A stretch of DNA of 64,000 nt from Amycolatopsis eburnea (GCF_003937945.1 NZ_RSEC01000032.1:372001-436000), one strand, 5' to 3'; counted from the first letter of the stretch, positions 31,936 through 41,590 are shown. A program made the numbers and translations. Notes: generated by a model not told the origin, from the sequence alone.

Positions 31936-34440
31936 TCAGTGCGCGCCCACTTCGATCACCCGCATCACCGCGGCCCCGGCCTCGTCCGACGCCGCCAAGT
32001 CGACTTCGGCGCTGATGCCCCAGTCGTGGTCGCCCGCGGGGTCGTCGAAGATCTGCCGCACCTTCCAGACGTCCGGCTGCTGCTCGATCATCAGCAGCGC
32101 CGGGCCGCGCGCGTCCGGGCCGGTGCCGAGCGAGTCGTACTCCTCGAAGTAGTCCTCGATGGCTTCCTGCCACGCGTCGGCGTCCCAGCCCGAGGCCGCG
32201 TCCAGCTCCCCGAGCGGGAACCACGCCCGCCGCGCGAACAGCTCGACCCGGCGGAACAGCTCGTTGCGCACCAGGACGCGGAACGCGCGCTCGTTGCGCG
32301 TGACGGCGGGCGGCAGCTCCGGCGGCCGGTGCGACACCGGCCCTTCTTCCGTCGGGTGCCGCAGCGCTTCCCACTCGTCCAGCAGGCTGGAGTCGACCTG
32401 CCGGACCAGCTCGCCGAGCCACTCGATGAGGTCCTGCAGCGGCTCGGTCTTCGCCTCGTCCGGCACCGTGTGGCGCAGCGCGTCGTAGACGTCGGCGAGG
32501 TAGCGCAGCACCAGGCCCTCGGACCGGGCGAGCTGGTAGAAGCCGATGTACTCCACGAAGTTCATCGCGCGCTCGTACATGTCGCGCACGACGGACTTGG
32601 GCGACAGCTCGTAGTCGTCGACCCACGGGTGGCCCTGGCGGTAGCTGTGGAACGCGCCCTGCAGCAGCTCTTCCAGCGGCTTCGGGTACGTGATGTTCTC
32701 GAGCAGCTCCATCCGCTCGTCGTACTCGATGCCCTCGGCCTTCATCGCGTTGACGGCTTCGCCGCGCGCCTTGAACTGCTGCTGCGACAGCACCGGCCGC
32801 GGGTTGTCCACAGTGGATTCCACAATGGACACCACGTCGAGCGGGTACGACGGCGACTCGAGGTCCAGCAGCTCGATCGCGGCCAGCGCGAACGGCGAAA
32901 GCGGCTGGTTGAGCGCGAAGTCGAACTGCAGGTCGACGGTGAGCCGGATGATCCGGCCCTGCTCGTCCGGCTCGTCCAGCCGCTCGACGACGCCGGCGGC
33001 GAGCAGCGCGCGGTAGATCGCGATGGCGCGCAGGATGAGCTTGCGCTGCGACGCCCGGTCCTCGTGGTTGTCCTCCAGGAGGTGGCGCATCGAGTCAAAG
33101 GCGTTGCCCGGCCGCGAGATCACGTTGAGCAGCATCGAGTGCGTGACCTTGAAGCTGGACGTCAGCGGCTCGGGGTCGGCCGCGATGAGCCGGTCGAACG
33201 TGCTCTCGGTCCAGTTGACGAACCCTTCCGGGGCCTTCTTCCGGACGATCTTCTTTTTCTTCTTCGGGTCGTCTCCCGCCTTCTCCAGGGCCTTGGCGTT
33301 CTCGACGACGTGGTCGGGCGCCTGCACGACGACGTAGCCGTCGGTGTCGTAGCCCGCGCGCCCGGCGCGGCCGGCGATCTGGTGGAACTCGCGCGCCTTG
33401 AGGTGGCGCTGCCGGACGCCGTCGTACTTGGTCAGCGCGGAGAAGACGACCGTCCGGATCGGCACGTTGATGCCGACGCCGAGGGTGTCGGTCCCGCAGA
33501 TCACCTTGAGCAGCCCGGATTGGGCCAAGGTCTCGACCAATCGGCGGTACTTGGGGAGCATGCCGGCGTGGTGGACGCCGATGCCGTGGCGGACCAGCCG
33601 CGAGAGCGTCTTGCCGAAGCCGGCGGAGAACCGGAAGTCGCCGATCAGCTCGGCGATGGACTCCTTTTCGGCCTTCGTCGTGACGTTGATGCTCATCAGC
33701 GTCTGCGCGCGTTCGATGGCCGCGGCCTGCGAGAAGTGCACGACGTACACCGGCGCCTGGCCGCCGTTGAGCAGCTCCGACATCGTCTCGTGCAGCGGCG
33801 TCAGCGCGTACCGGAAGGTCAGCGGCACCGGGCGCTGCGCCGACGTGACGACCGCCGTCGGCCTGCCGGTGCGGCGGGTGAGGTCCTTTTCGAAGAAGGA
33901 CACGTCGCCCAGGGTCGCCGACATCAGGACGAACTGGGCCTTCGGCAGCTCGAGCAGCGGCACCTGCCACGCCCAGCCGCGGTCGGGCTCGGAGTAGAAG
34001 TGGAACTCGTCGGCCACGACCTGCCCCACGGGGGCGTCGGCACCGAACCGCAACGCGATGTTCGCCAGGATTTCGGCCGTGCAGCAGATGATCGGGGCGT
34101 CCGGGTTGACGCTGGAGTCACCCGTCATCATCCCGACGTTGTCGGCCCCGAAGATCTCGATGAGCTGGAAGAACTTCTCCGAGACGAGGGCCTTGATGGG
34201 CGCGGTGTAGTAGCTGCGGCGGCCCTGGGCGAGCGCGGTGAAGTGCGCGCCGACGGCGACGAGGCTCTTCCCGGAGCCGGTCGGCGTCGAGAGGATGACG
34301 TTCGATCCGGAGACGACCTCCATCACCGCCTCCTCCTGCGCCGGGTACAGCTCGATGCCCCGATCGGCCGTCCAGGTCGTGAACGCTTCGAAGAGGGCGT
34401 CGGGGTCGGGATCCGCAGGCAGGAGGTCTGTAAGAGTCAT
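31936..34440 (-). CDS. DEAD/DEAH-box helicase with DUF3516 domain
   Basis: An 834-aa superfamily 2 helicase of the Ski2-like/Lhr-related group. Walker A is STPTGSGKS (51-59), motif II is DEFH (144-147), motif III is SAT (VLMSATLGDV), and motif VI is HQIAGRAGRAGYD. A lysine-rich insert (DDPKKKKKIVRKK) follows, and the remaining C-terminal half is the DUF3516 region typical of actinobacterial homologues. It probably unwinds RNA or DNA-RNA structures; the precise role is unknown. Divergent from the acidic protein gene at 34588. Confidence 0.93.
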   Translation of the reverse strand: MTLTDLLPADPDPDALFEAFTTWTADRGIELYPAQEEAVMEVVSGSNVILSTPTGSGKSLVAVGAHFTALAQGRRSYYTAPIKALVSEKFFQLIEIFGADNVGMMTGDSSVNPDAPIICCTAEILANIALRFGADAPVGQVVADEFHFYSEPDRGWAWQVPLLELPKAQFVLMSATLGDVSFFEKDLTRRTGRPTAVVTSAQRPVPLTFRYALTPLHETMSELLNGGQAPVYVVHFSQAAAIERAQTLMSINVTTKAEKESIAELIGDFRFSAGFGKTLSRLVRHGIGVHHAGMLPKYRRLVETLAQSGLLKVICGTDTLGVGINVPIRTVVFSALTKYDGVRQRHLKAREFHQIAGRAGRAGYDTDGYVVVQAPDHVVENAKALEKAGDDPKKKKKIVRKKAPEGFVNWTESTFDRLIAADPEPLTSSFKVTHSMLLNVISRPGNAFDSMRHLLEDNHEDRASQRKLILRAIAIYRALLAAGVVERLDEPDEQGRIIRLTVDLQFDFALNQPLSPFALAAIELLDLESPSYPLDVVSIVESTVDNPRPVLSQQQFKARGEAVNAMKAEGIEYDERMELLENITYPKPLEELLQGAFHSYRQGHPWVDDYELSPKSVVRDMYERAMNFVEYIGFYQLARSEGLVLRYLADVYDALRHTVPDEAKTEPLQDLIEWLGELVRQVDSSLLDEWEALRHPTEEGPVSHRPPELPPAVTRNERAFRVLVRNELFRRVELFARRAWFPLGELDAASGWDADAWQEAIEDYFEEYDSLGTGPDARGPALLMIEQQPDVWKVRQIFDDPAGDHDWGISAEVDLAASDEAGAAVMRVIEVGAH

Positions 34441-34587
34441 CAGACGTCCATCGTGCCATCCGCTCGTCGCAAAGTCGGCAGGGGCGATCGCATCGCGCGT
34501 GGTAAACCCGTAGGCTTCGCGTTACCGCGCTTCGACCGGGAGATACGGTGTCGCGCGCACACGGGCGGTACTCCGGAGGGCTTAGGA

Positions 34588-35850
34588 ATGGCACAGGACA
34601 TCATCCCGATCGAACTCGGGCTGCCGCAGGGCGACGTCGTCACCCTGTGGGCCCCGCGCTGGCGGGAAGACGGCGAGGAGTGGGAAGCGTTCCTCGGCGA
34701 CGAGGACGACCTGTACGCCTTCCCGGACGCCGCCCACCTGGCCGCTTTCGTCCGCACGTCCGAGCGGCACGACCTGCTCGACCACCCGGCGTGGGACGCG
34801 GTGCCGTCGCTGAACGTGCCGGAGCTGATCCCGGACGAGGACCACACGTACGACCTCGTCGGCGTGCCGGAGCTCGTCGCCGAGGAACCGGACGTCTGGC
34901 ACATCGCCGAGCTGGCGGAGATCGTCGGCATCGTGCGCTCGCTCGCCGACGTCTGCGACCTCGAAGAGGTCCACGAGATCCTCGACTCGACCGAGGGCTT
35001 CTCGCTGCTGGACCAGGGCACCCTCCCGTTCACCGGGAGCGTTGGCGTGCAGGTGTGGAACGACCTGTCCGAGACGGTGTCGACCAAGTGGGACACCGTG
35101 CTGGACGCGATCGACGGCCTGGTCACGGTGCCGGACGTCGACGAGAAGGTCCTGGAGCAGACCGCCGAGGAGCTGGCGGCGTTCCACGAGGAGTCCGCCG
35201 AGGCCGAGGCCGGCGCGGAGGGCGAAGAGGACCTCGAGGCGATCGACGCCGACTCGGACGACGACGAGGATTCCGCCGAAGAAGAGGGTCCGGTCGGCTT
35301 CTGGGCCGAGGTCGGCATCGACCCGATCAAGATCATCACGTCCGGCGCGGAGTACTACACGCTGCGCTGCTACCTCGACGACACCCCGGTGTTCCTGGGC
35401 AGCGAGGGCGAGATCGACGTGTTCACCTCTCCCGGCGCGCTCGCCCGGGCCCTCGCCGACGGCAAGGACCTGGCCGAGACCGACCTCGCCGACGTGTCCA
35501 CGTGGGACGAGGTGCTGGCGAAGGCCACCGCGGGCGAGCTCGAGATCGAGGTCGACGCGGAGAACACGTACGTGCTGACCGGCCTCGACGCGGACATCGC
35601 GGAGGGCCCGGAGGCGATCGACCCGACGCAGCTGGAACTGGCGGTCGAGCTGATCACGGACGCGGCCGACTGGGCGGGCGACGAGAGCGTCGAAACGGCG
35701 CTGGCGTCGAACGAAAGCCTGGGCTGGCTGGTGTCGTTCGTGCTCCGCCCGGACCCGACGCGCCTCGAGCCGAGCGCGCCGTTCGACGCCGAGCAGAGCG
35801 CTTGGCGGAAGCTGGTGGAGACGTTCGAGAACCGCCTGACGGTGGCTTGA
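34588..35850 (+). CDS. Acidic protein with two repeated domains, unknown function
   Basis: A 420-aa soluble protein, strongly acidic. Two similar domains flank an Asp/Glu-rich linker (about residues 200-235, e.g. DSDDDEDSAEEE). The first has LYAFPDAAHLAAFVR, HPAWDAV and YDLVGVPELVAEEP; the second has IDVFTSPGALARALADG, STWDEVL and YVLTGLDADIAEGP. I take this as an internal duplication. I recall similar actinobacterial proteins carrying the label 'primosomal protein', but nothing seen here supports a role in replication restart. ATG 34588 follows GGAGGG. It is divergent from the helicase gene across 147 bp. Confidence 0.8.
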   Translation: MAQDIIPIELGLPQGDVVTLWAPRWREDGEEWEAFLGDEDDLYAFPDAAHLAAFVRTSERHDLLDHPAWDAVPSLNVPELIPDEDHTYDLVGVPELVAEEPDVWHIAELAEIVGIVRSLADVCDLEEVHEILDSTEGFSLLDQGTLPFTGSVGVQVWNDLSETVSTKWDTVLDAIDGLVTVPDVDEKVLEQTAEELAAFHEESAEAEAGAEGEEDLEAIDADSDDDEDSAEEEGPVGFWAEVGIDPIKIITSGAEYYTLRCYLDDTPVFLGSEGEIDVFTSPGALARALADGKDLAETDLADVSTWDEVLAKATAGELEIEVDAENTYVLTGLDADIAEGPEAIDPTQLELAVELITDAADWAGDESVETALASNESLGWLVSFVLRPDPTRLEPSAPFDAEQSAWRKLVETFENRLTVA

Positions 35851-35864
35851 TCCTTCGCTCCGGA

Positions 35865-35899
35865 GGCCGCTTCCCCGCTGGTTCGGGGAGGCGGCCTTC
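35865..35899 (+). terminator. Terminator after the acidic protein gene
   Basis: A 13-bp stem (GGCCGCTTCCCCG with CGGGGAGGCGGCC, one T-G pair) followed by TTCG, 15 nt after the stop. Confidence 0.8.
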
Positions 35900-35920
35900 G
35901 TCGTGTCCGGGGCCTGTCCG

Positions 35921-35979
35921 GATGTCATGAAAGAGTCGTTCATGTCGTCTGACGACATGAAAGGGTCGTTCATGACATC
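35921..35979. repeat. Nested double-hairpin repeat (ATGAAAG-GTCGTTCATG)
   Basis: The unit ATGAAAGAGTCGTTCATG and its variant with GGG for GAG occur back to back, joined by a palindromic TCGTCTGACGA. The outer ends GATGTCATGAA/TTCATGACATC are also inverted, so the DNA can fold as one long or two short hairpins. It lies between the terminator and the MFS gene's stop. Confidence 0.75.
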
Positions 35980-36040
35980 GCCGGCCGTTTCCGTCGGTGG
36001 CCGCCGATACGCTGGAGACGGGGGGCGCCCCCGCGGGTGG

Positions 36041-37258
36041 TCAGTCCCGCTCGTGTTCCGCGCGGACCGGGACCACCGCCACCGCGATCGCCGGGAAGAT
36101 CGCCGCCACGCAGAACGCCAGTGCGTAGCGGCTGTCGCCGATCACCAGGCCCAGCAGGGGCGGGGTCAGGGAGGCCGCGATGTTCTGGCCCGTGTTCTGC
36201 GTGCCCATCGCGCGGCCCGACCAGGCCAGGCCCGCCAGCTCGGCCGACGCCGTGAAGCCGAGGCCGTTGTCGGCCACCGTGATGATGCCCGCCAGCGCCA
36301 GTGCCAGCAGCACCAGCCAGGGCCACGACACGTCCCCCAGCGCCACCAGCAGCATCACCGAGCAGCTCAGCACCGCCAGCTGCCGCATCGGGCGCAGGCG
36401 GCTGCCGACGCGGTCGGACCACCAGCCGGAGCCGAGGCGGCCCAGCGCGCCCAGCACCTGGACCACCGCCAGGTACCAGCCCGCCGACAGCGGGCTCCAG
36501 TGCTGTCCCGACACCAGGTACACCGGCGCGAACGCCGACACCGCGAACTGCGGCACCACCAGCAGCGCGCTCGCCCCGTGCACCCGCCACAGCGCCGCGT
36601 GCCGGTACGGCGAAGGCGGCTTCTCCCCCGAAGGCGCCCGCGGGGGCCGGGGCGGGTCGGTCACCAGCCACGCCACCAGCAGCGCCACCCCGATCGCCAG
36701 CCCGGCCGGCAGCAGCACGGCCGCGCGGAAGCCGAAGTGCGCGGCCAGCGGCGGCAGCCCCAGCGCCGCGACGCCGACGCCCAGCGGCTGGGCGGTCTGG
36801 CGGATCCCCATCGCCACGCCGCGCTCGGACTTCGCGAACCAGCCCATCACCACGCGGCCGCTCGCCGCGTTCACCGAAGCCGTGCACGCGCCGGCCGCCA
36901 GGAACACCCCAAAGAGGAGCCCGACCGAGTGATCACCGACTCCGGCGTACACCAGGAGTAACCCCGAGACCCCGAGCCCGAGGGCCATGATCAGGCGCTC
37001 TCCGTAACGGTCCGCAGCCGCGCCCCACACGATCAGGGTGAACAACAACCCGATGCTCGGGGCCGCGACGACCGTGCCCGCCTCGGCCAGCGTCAGCCCT
37101 TCCCCGGCCCGCATGGCCGGGACCAGGAACGGGAGGCCGTAGAGGAACGAGCAGCTCGCGGTCTGCGCGGCGAGGCCGAGCGCGAGGATGAGCCACCGCC
37201 GTGAACTCGCCTGCACCCGCTCCACCGAGCCGTCCGCGACCTGCGCCATCGTCGTCAC
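36041..37258 (-). CDS. MFS transporter
   Basis: A 405-aa major-facilitator protein with 12 predicted helices. The loop 2-3 signature is GAAADRYGERLIMALG and the mirror loop 8-9 is GWWSDRVGSRLRP. A central loop is at about residues 190-215 (TDPPRPPRAPSGEKPPS). GTG 37258 or ATG 37249 may start it. It shares features with cyanate/nitrate-like or drug-export MFS groups, but substrate and direction are unknown. An inverted repeat sits directly upstream. Confidence 0.88.
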   Translation of the reverse strand: MTTMAQVADGSVERVQASSRRWLILALGLAAQTASCSFLYGLPFLVPAMRAGEGLTLAEAGTVVAAPSIGLLFTLIVWGAAADRYGERLIMALGLGVSGLLLVYAGVGDHSVGLLFGVFLAAGACTASVNAASGRVVMGWFAKSERGVAMGIRQTAQPLGVGVAALGLPPLAAHFGFRAAVLLPAGLAIGVALLVAWLVTDPPRPPRAPSGEKPPSPYRHAALWRVHGASALLVVPQFAVSAFAPVYLVSGQHWSPLSAGWYLAVVQVLGALGRLGSGWWSDRVGSRLRPMRQLAVLSCSVMLLVALGDVSWPWLVLLALALAGIITVADNGLGFTASAELAGLAWSGRAMGTQNTGQNIAASLTPPLLGLVIGDSRYALAFCVAAIFPAIAVAVVPVRAEHERD

Positions 37259-37260
37259 CG

Positions 37261-37275
37261 TCTCAAATATTGAGA
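37261..37275. promoter_or_regulatory. Inverted repeat before the MFS gene
   Basis: TCTCAA-ATA-TTGAGA, ending 3 bp upstream of the GTG start. It is in an AT-rich patch and is probably an operator. No regulator gene is adjacent. Confidence 0.5.
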
Positions 37276-37340
37276 AGTAATTCCTACATGGTGAACGATA
37301 GTTGGCATGGCTAAGGACCGCAAGGGCGAAGCGGGCCGGG

Positions 37341-38435
37341 TCAGGCCAGCGCGGCGTACCCGGGCTTGATCACGTCGTCGATCAGCCGGATCCGCGCGTC
37401 GAAATCGATGAACGCGGATTTCATCGCGTTGATGGTGAACCAGCGGAAGTCGTCCAGGCCATAGCCGAACGTCTCGTGCAGCGCGGCGAATTCGCTGGTC
37501 ATCGTGCATCCGCTCATCAGCCGGTTGTCCGTGTTCACGGTCACGCGGAAGCGCAGCTTGGTGAGCAGGCCGATGGGGTGCTCGGCGATCGAGCGGACCG
37601 TGCCTGTTTGGACGTTCGACGTCGGGCAGATCTCCAGGGGGATGCGGCGGTCGCGGACATACGCGGCCAACCGTCCAAGGTGGACCGTGCCGTCCGCGTC
37701 GGTCTTGATGTCCTCGGCGATGCGCACGCCGTGCCCGAGCCGCTCGGCGCCGCAGTGCTGAATCGCCTCCCAAATGGACGGCAAACCGAAGGCCTCGCCG
37801 GCGTGAATGGTGAAATGCGCATTGTTCTGCCGCAGGTATTCGAACGCGTCGAGATTGCGGGTGGGCGGAAATCCGTCCTCCGGGCCCGCGATGTCGAACC
37901 CGGCGACGCCGGCGTCGCGGTAGCGGACCGCGAGGTCGGCGATCTCGAGGGCGCGGGCGTGCTGGCGCATCGCGCAGAGCAACGTCCCGACGCGGATGCT
38001 GCCGCCGTTCGCGGCCACGCGGCGAGTGCCCTCCGTGAACCCCGCCTGGACGGCCTCGACCACCGCATCGAGTGACAGACCGCGTTCGACGAACAACTCC
38101 GGTGCGTAGCGCACCTCGGCGTAGACGACGCCGTCGGCGGCCAGGTCCTCGACCGCTTCCGCGGCGACCCTGACCAGCGCATCCTCGGTCTGCATCACCC
38201 CGCAGGTGTGCGCGAAGGTCTCGAGGTAGGAAACGAGTGAGCCGGAATCGGCCGCGCGGCGGAACCAGGCGCCCAGCTCGGCCGGATCGCTGGTGGGCAG
38301 TCCGTCGTAGCCGGTCTCGTCGGCCAGCTCGGCGACGGTCGCCGGGCGGAGGCCGCCGTCCAGGTGGTCGTGCAGCAGCACCTTGGGCGCGCGGCGGAGC
38401 GTCTCGCTGGGCAGAACAGGGCTTTCGTCAGGCAT
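37341..38435 (-). CDS. add: Adenosine deaminase
   Basis: A 364-aa cytosolic TIM-barrel enzyme converting adenosine or deoxyadenosine to inosine forms. Metal and catalytic motifs are [10 protein letters not shown] (zinc His pair), [19 protein letters not shown] (His and catalytic Glu), ERLGHGVRI and the late [12 protein letters not shown] with the Asp pair position. This is the usual bacterial length. It is near thymidine phosphorylase and cytidine deaminase, consistent with a nucleoside-salvage region. The upstream gene for the coiled-coil protein is divergent. Confidence 0.95.
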   Translation of the reverse strand: MPDESPVLPSETLRRAPKVLLHDHLDGGLRPATVAELADETGYDGLPTSDPAELGAWFRRAADSGSLVSYLETFAHTCGVMQTEDALVRVAAEAVEDLAADGVVYAEVRYAPELFVERGLSLDAVVEAVQAGFTEGTRRVAANGGSIRVGTLLCAMRQHARALEIADLAVRYRDAGVAGFDIAGPEDGFPPTRNLDAFEYLRQNNAHFTIHAGEAFGLPSIWEAIQHCGAERLGHGVRIAEDIKTDADGTVHLGRLAAYVRDRRIPLEICPTSNVQTGTVRSIAEHPIGLLTKLRFRVTVNTDNRLMSGCTMTSEFAALHETFGYGLDDFRWFTINAMKSAFIDFDARIRLIDDVIKPGYAALA

Positions 38436-38648
38436 CCCCCAACGGTAACCTCGCTGTCATTCCCCTACATGGCCGTAAGTCCCAGCCCCGGGCTAACCCT
38501 GAGCGTCGAGGATCAAGGAACGAATCGGCCATCCGGGGGCAGCCTCCGCAATAGGCGCTTCACGGGGGCCATACAGACAGCAATTTTTGCAATCGATAAG
38601 CTTCGTGGCACGTCCCTCCATTTCCCCGCCGACGAAGGACACACAGCA

Positions 38649-39773
38649 GTGACCACTGACAACCACATTGCCGCCCCGTCCTTCGACCGGATGCGCAACA
38701 TGCTGGTGCGCGCGGCCGAAGTGCGTGAGAGCGAGCAGCAGCAGATCTTCGACGCGCTCGACGACATCTACGCCCGCCTCGCGCCGGTGGACTCGCTGGG
38801 CGCGGTCCGCAAGCGGCTGTCCGAGCTCCCCGACCGCACCGAGGTCGGCGTGCTGGCCGAGCGCCTCGACGAGGCGATGTCCCGCCTCGAGGCCCAGGAC
38901 AACGCCATCGCGGCGCTGACCCGGGCGATCGAGAGCCTCCCGGACAAGCTCGCCAAGCCCTTCGCGCAGCTGGACGGCCGCCTCGACGGCGTCGCCGCGC
39001 GCTTCGAGGGTGTCGCCGGGCGGATGGACGGGCTCGAGGACAAGCTCCAGAACATCCACCGCCGGCTCGACGAGCTGGGCGGCCACCTGGACAAGCAGGA
39101 CGCCAAGCTCGACTCGATCCCGCAGGCGGTGACCGGCCCGGTCCGCGAGCGGATCGAGCAGGCCGAGGGCACGCTGCGCGAGCGCGTCGACAGCACCGAC
39201 CACGAGCTGCGCGGCAAGGTCGACGAGCTCAGCCGCGTCACGCAGGAGCGCGTCGGCGAGCTGGGCCGCACCACGCACGAGCGGATCGACGCCAACACCG
39301 AAGCGCTCAAGGTGGCGCTGACCGAGACCGGCGAGATGATCGACGCCTCGGACCGCCTGGAGAACCTGGGCAACCGCCTCGAGACGGTCACCGCCCGCCT
39401 CGACGACCTGACCGGCCGCCTCGACAAGGTGGAGGACGGCTTCCGCTCCGGCATCGGCGACCTCGACGGCGCGCTCAAGGCCGGGCTGTCCAAGGTCGAG
39501 GGCACGCTGTCCAAGCAGCCGGACACCGACTCGGTGGACACGCTGGTCCGCAAGAGCAACGACGAGAGCGTCCGCCGCATCGGCGGCCAGCTCGACGAGG
39601 CGATGGCGACGTTCGCGGAGCTGATGCTCGGCGGCGGCCCGGCGGTCCAGCAGATCGCCCCGCCCCCGCCGGCCCCGCGCCAGCCGCGCCGCAGCTCCCG
39701 CAACGGCCGCGCCCCGAAGCCTGCCGACGCCAAGGCCAAGTCGGGCGAAGGCACCGAAGAAGCCACGGAGTAA
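38649..39773 (+). CDS. Coiled-coil, apolipoprotein-like protein of unknown function
   Basis: A 374-aa protein, mostly alpha-helical heptad repeats. Segments of the type LDGRLDGVAARFEGV, LDELGGHLDKQDAKLD and LETVTARLDDLTGRLDKVED recur every 7-22 residues over about residues 40-310, followed by a Pro/Arg/Lys-rich tail. There is no signal peptide or membrane helix. The GTG 38649 start gives MTTDNHIAAPSF. A similar gene often sits beside add/deoA in Pseudonocardiaceae as I recall, but no function is known to me. It could be a scaffold or a DNA- or membrane-binding filament protein. Confidence 0.75.
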   Translation: MTTDNHIAAPSFDRMRNMLVRAAEVRESEQQQIFDALDDIYARLAPVDSLGAVRKRLSELPDRTEVGVLAERLDEAMSRLEAQDNAIAALTRAIESLPDKLAKPFAQLDGRLDGVAARFEGVAGRMDGLEDKLQNIHRRLDELGGHLDKQDAKLDSIPQAVTGPVRERIEQAEGTLRERVDSTDHELRGKVDELSRVTQERVGELGRTTHERIDANTEALKVALTETGEMIDASDRLENLGNRLETVTARLDDLTGRLDKVEDGFRSGIGDLDGALKAGLSKVEGTLSKQPDTDSVDTLVRKSNDESVRRIGGQLDEAMATFAELMLGGGPAVQQIAPPPPAPRQPRRSSRNGRAPKPADAKAKSGEGTEEATE

Positions 39774-39784
39774 CCCAGCCCCAC

Positions 39785-39823
39785 GAAGAGGCCCCCGCCG
39801 GTTCACCCGACGGGGGCCTCTTC
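39785..39823. terminator. Strong terminator after the coiled-coil gene
   Basis: A perfect 13-bp stem (GAAGAGGCCCCCG with CGGGGGCCTCTTC) closes a 13-nt loop, followed by CGTT. It lies 11 nt after the stop. Confidence 0.85.
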
Positions 39824-39848
39824 CGTTGCGGAGTCCACGCTCCGGGTC

Positions 39849-39901
39849 ACTTTCACGTGAAAGCGGCGACCTGGGGGCGTAGCTTTCACGTGAAAGCGAC
39901 G
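39849..39901. repeat. Intergenic repeat with two CACGTG-centred palindromes (copy 2)
   Basis: The palindromes are CTTTCACGTGAAAG at 39850-39863 and GCTTTCACGTGAAAGC at 39882-39897, with spacer CTGGGGGCGTA between. It is the reverse complement of the element at 8273-8329 with few differences. It lies between the convergent coiled-coil and deoA genes, beyond a strong terminator. Confidence 0.8.
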
Positions 39902-39920
39902 CTCGGGCGGGCGATGGTCG

Positions 39921-41204
39921 TCACACCGTGCCGCGGATCGTCTCCTGGATGATCGGGGACGGGGTGGGCGCGGACGAGGCGATCGTGAAGCCGCCGTCGA
40001 GGGCAGTCAAGGCCGCTGGGACCGCGTCCGGGGTGTCCGTGTGCAGCTCCAGCAGGGGCTCACCCTCCGTCACCGGCGAACCGGGCTTGGCCAGGCAGAG
40101 CACGCCCGCCGCGGCCTGGACCGGGTCCTCCTTGCGGGCCCGGCCCGCGCCCAGCCGCCACGCCGCGACGCCCACCGCGTACGCGTCCAGCGAAGCCAGC
40201 ACGCCCGAAGCCGGCGCGACGACTGTGTGGACGTGCGAAGGCGTCGGCAGCGGTGCCGAAGGGTCGCCGCCCTGGGCGGAGATCATCCGGCACCAGACCT
40301 CGTACGCCTCGCCGGACGCCAGCACGGCGGCGGGGTCGGCATCCAGACCGGCCAGCGCCAGCATTTCCCGAGCCAACGCGACCGTCAGCTCGACCACGTC
40401 CGAAGGGCCACCGCCCTGCAGCACGGCGACCGACTCCGCGACCTCCACCGCGTTGCCGACCGCCCGCCCCAGCGGGACGTTCATGTCGGTCAGCAGCGCC
40501 GTCGTCGGGACGCCGTGGTCGACGCCGATCGAAGTCAACGTCGAAGCCAGCTCACGCGCCTGGGAAAGCGTCTTCATGAACGCGCCCGACCCGAACTTCA
40601 CGTCCAGGACCAGCCCGGACGCGCCCTCCGCGATCTTCTTGCTCATGATCGAGCTGGCGATCAGCGGGATCGATTCCACAGTGGACGTCACGTCCCGCAG
40701 CGCGTACAGCTTCTTGTCCGCCGGCGCGAGCCCGGACGTCGCCGCGCAGACCACCGCGCCGACGTCTTCGAGCTGCGCCTGGATTTCCGAAGTGGACAGT
40801 GCGGCGCGCCAGCCGGGGATCGACTCCAGCTTGTCGAGCGTGCCGCCGGTGTGCCCGAGCCCGCGCCCGGACAGCTGCGGCACCGCCGCCCCGCAGGCGG
40901 CCACCAGCGGCGCCAGCGGCAGCGTGATCTTGTCGCCGACGCCGCCCGTCGAGTGCTTGTCGACGGTCGGCCGGGAAACGGAAAGCGACAGCCGCTCCCC
41001 CGACGCGATCATCGCGTGCGTCCACCGGGAGATCTCGGCGGCGGACATCCCGTTCAGGAAGATCGCCATCGCCAGCGCCGACATCTGTTCCTCGGCGACG
41101 AGACCGCGGGTGTACGCGTCGACGACCCAGTCGATCTGCTCGTCGGAAAGCGTGCCGCCGTCCCGCTTGGTGCGGATGACGTCGACCGCCGCGAACGCGC
41201 TCAC
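39921..41204 (-). CDS. deoA: Thymidine phosphorylase
   Basis: A 427-aa cytosolic enzyme releasing thymine and 2-deoxyribose 1-phosphate from thymidine. It contains the signature SGRGLGHTGGTLDKLESIPG, the phosphate-site segment DKHSTGGVGDK and MSKKIAEGASGLVLDVKFGSGAFM. The GTG start at 41204 overlaps the cdd stop (GTGA). It is the last of the six-gene uptake and salvage operon. Its product enters the deoC pathway encoded at 15014. Confidence 0.95.
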   Translation of the reverse strand: MSAFAAVDVIRTKRDGGTLSDEQIDWVVDAYTRGLVAEEQMSALAMAIFLNGMSAAEISRWTHAMIASGERLSLSVSRPTVDKHSTGGVGDKITLPLAPLVAACGAAVPQLSGRGLGHTGGTLDKLESIPGWRAALSTSEIQAQLEDVGAVVCAATSGLAPADKKLYALRDVTSTVESIPLIASSIMSKKIAEGASGLVLDVKFGSGAFMKTLSQARELASTLTSIGVDHGVPTTALLTDMNVPLGRAVGNAVEVAESVAVLQGGGPSDVVELTVALAREMLALAGLDADPAAVLASGEAYEVWCRMISAQGGDPSAPLPTPSHVHTVVAPASGVLASLDAYAVGVAAWRLGAGRARKEDPVQAAAGVLCLAKPGSPVTEGEPLLELHTDTPDAVPAALTALDGGFTIASSAPTPSPIIQETIRGTV

Positions 41205-41590
41205 GGCAGGTCGTCCGGGCCGAAGGCGTCCGGCAGGACGTCGGACATCGGCAGGATCCCGCTCGGCGTGTCCACCAGGCACGCGGACCCGCCCAGCTCG
41301 AACAGGATCTGCCGGCAGCGCCCGCACGGCATCAGCAGGTCACCCGCGCCGCTGCGGCACGCCACCGCCACGAGCCGGCCGCCGCCGGACAGCCGCAACT
41401 GCCCGGCCATCGTGCACTCCGCGCACAGCCCGAGCCCGTAGGACGCGTTCTCGACGTTGCACCCGGTCACGACGCGGCCGTCGTCGACGATCCCCGCGAC
41501 ACCAACGTGCAGCCCCGAATAGGGCGCGTACGCATGGGAAGCGGCTTCGATCGCCTGGGCGCGCAAGGCGTCCCAATCCACAGTGGACAT
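41201..41590 (-). CDS. cdd: Cytidine deaminase
   Basis: A 129-aa tetrameric-type zinc deaminase converting (deoxy)cytidine to (deoxy)uridine. Zinc ligands are Cys and catalytic Glu in GLGLCAECTMAG and the pair in MPCGRCRQ. The N-terminal YAPYSGLHVG and GCNVENASYG bind substrate. ATG 41590 overlaps the upstream permease stop by one base. Operon position supports salvage of imported pyrimidine nucleosides. Confidence 0.96.
   Translation of the reverse strand: MSTVDWDALRAQAIEAASHAYAPYSGLHVGVAGIVDDGRVVTGCNVENASYGLGLCAECTMAGQLRLSGGGRLVAVACRSGAGDLLMPCGRCRQILFELGGSACLVDTPSGILPMSDVLPDAFGPDDLP

Noticed and set aside
31876..35850. A very long plus-strand open frame across the helicase gene and the acidic-protein gene
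   Set aside because: The first 900 codons are antisense to the DUF3516 helicase, whose motifs are clear, and have the Arg/Val-rich composition of a GC-bias shadow. Only the part from 34588 is a real gene.
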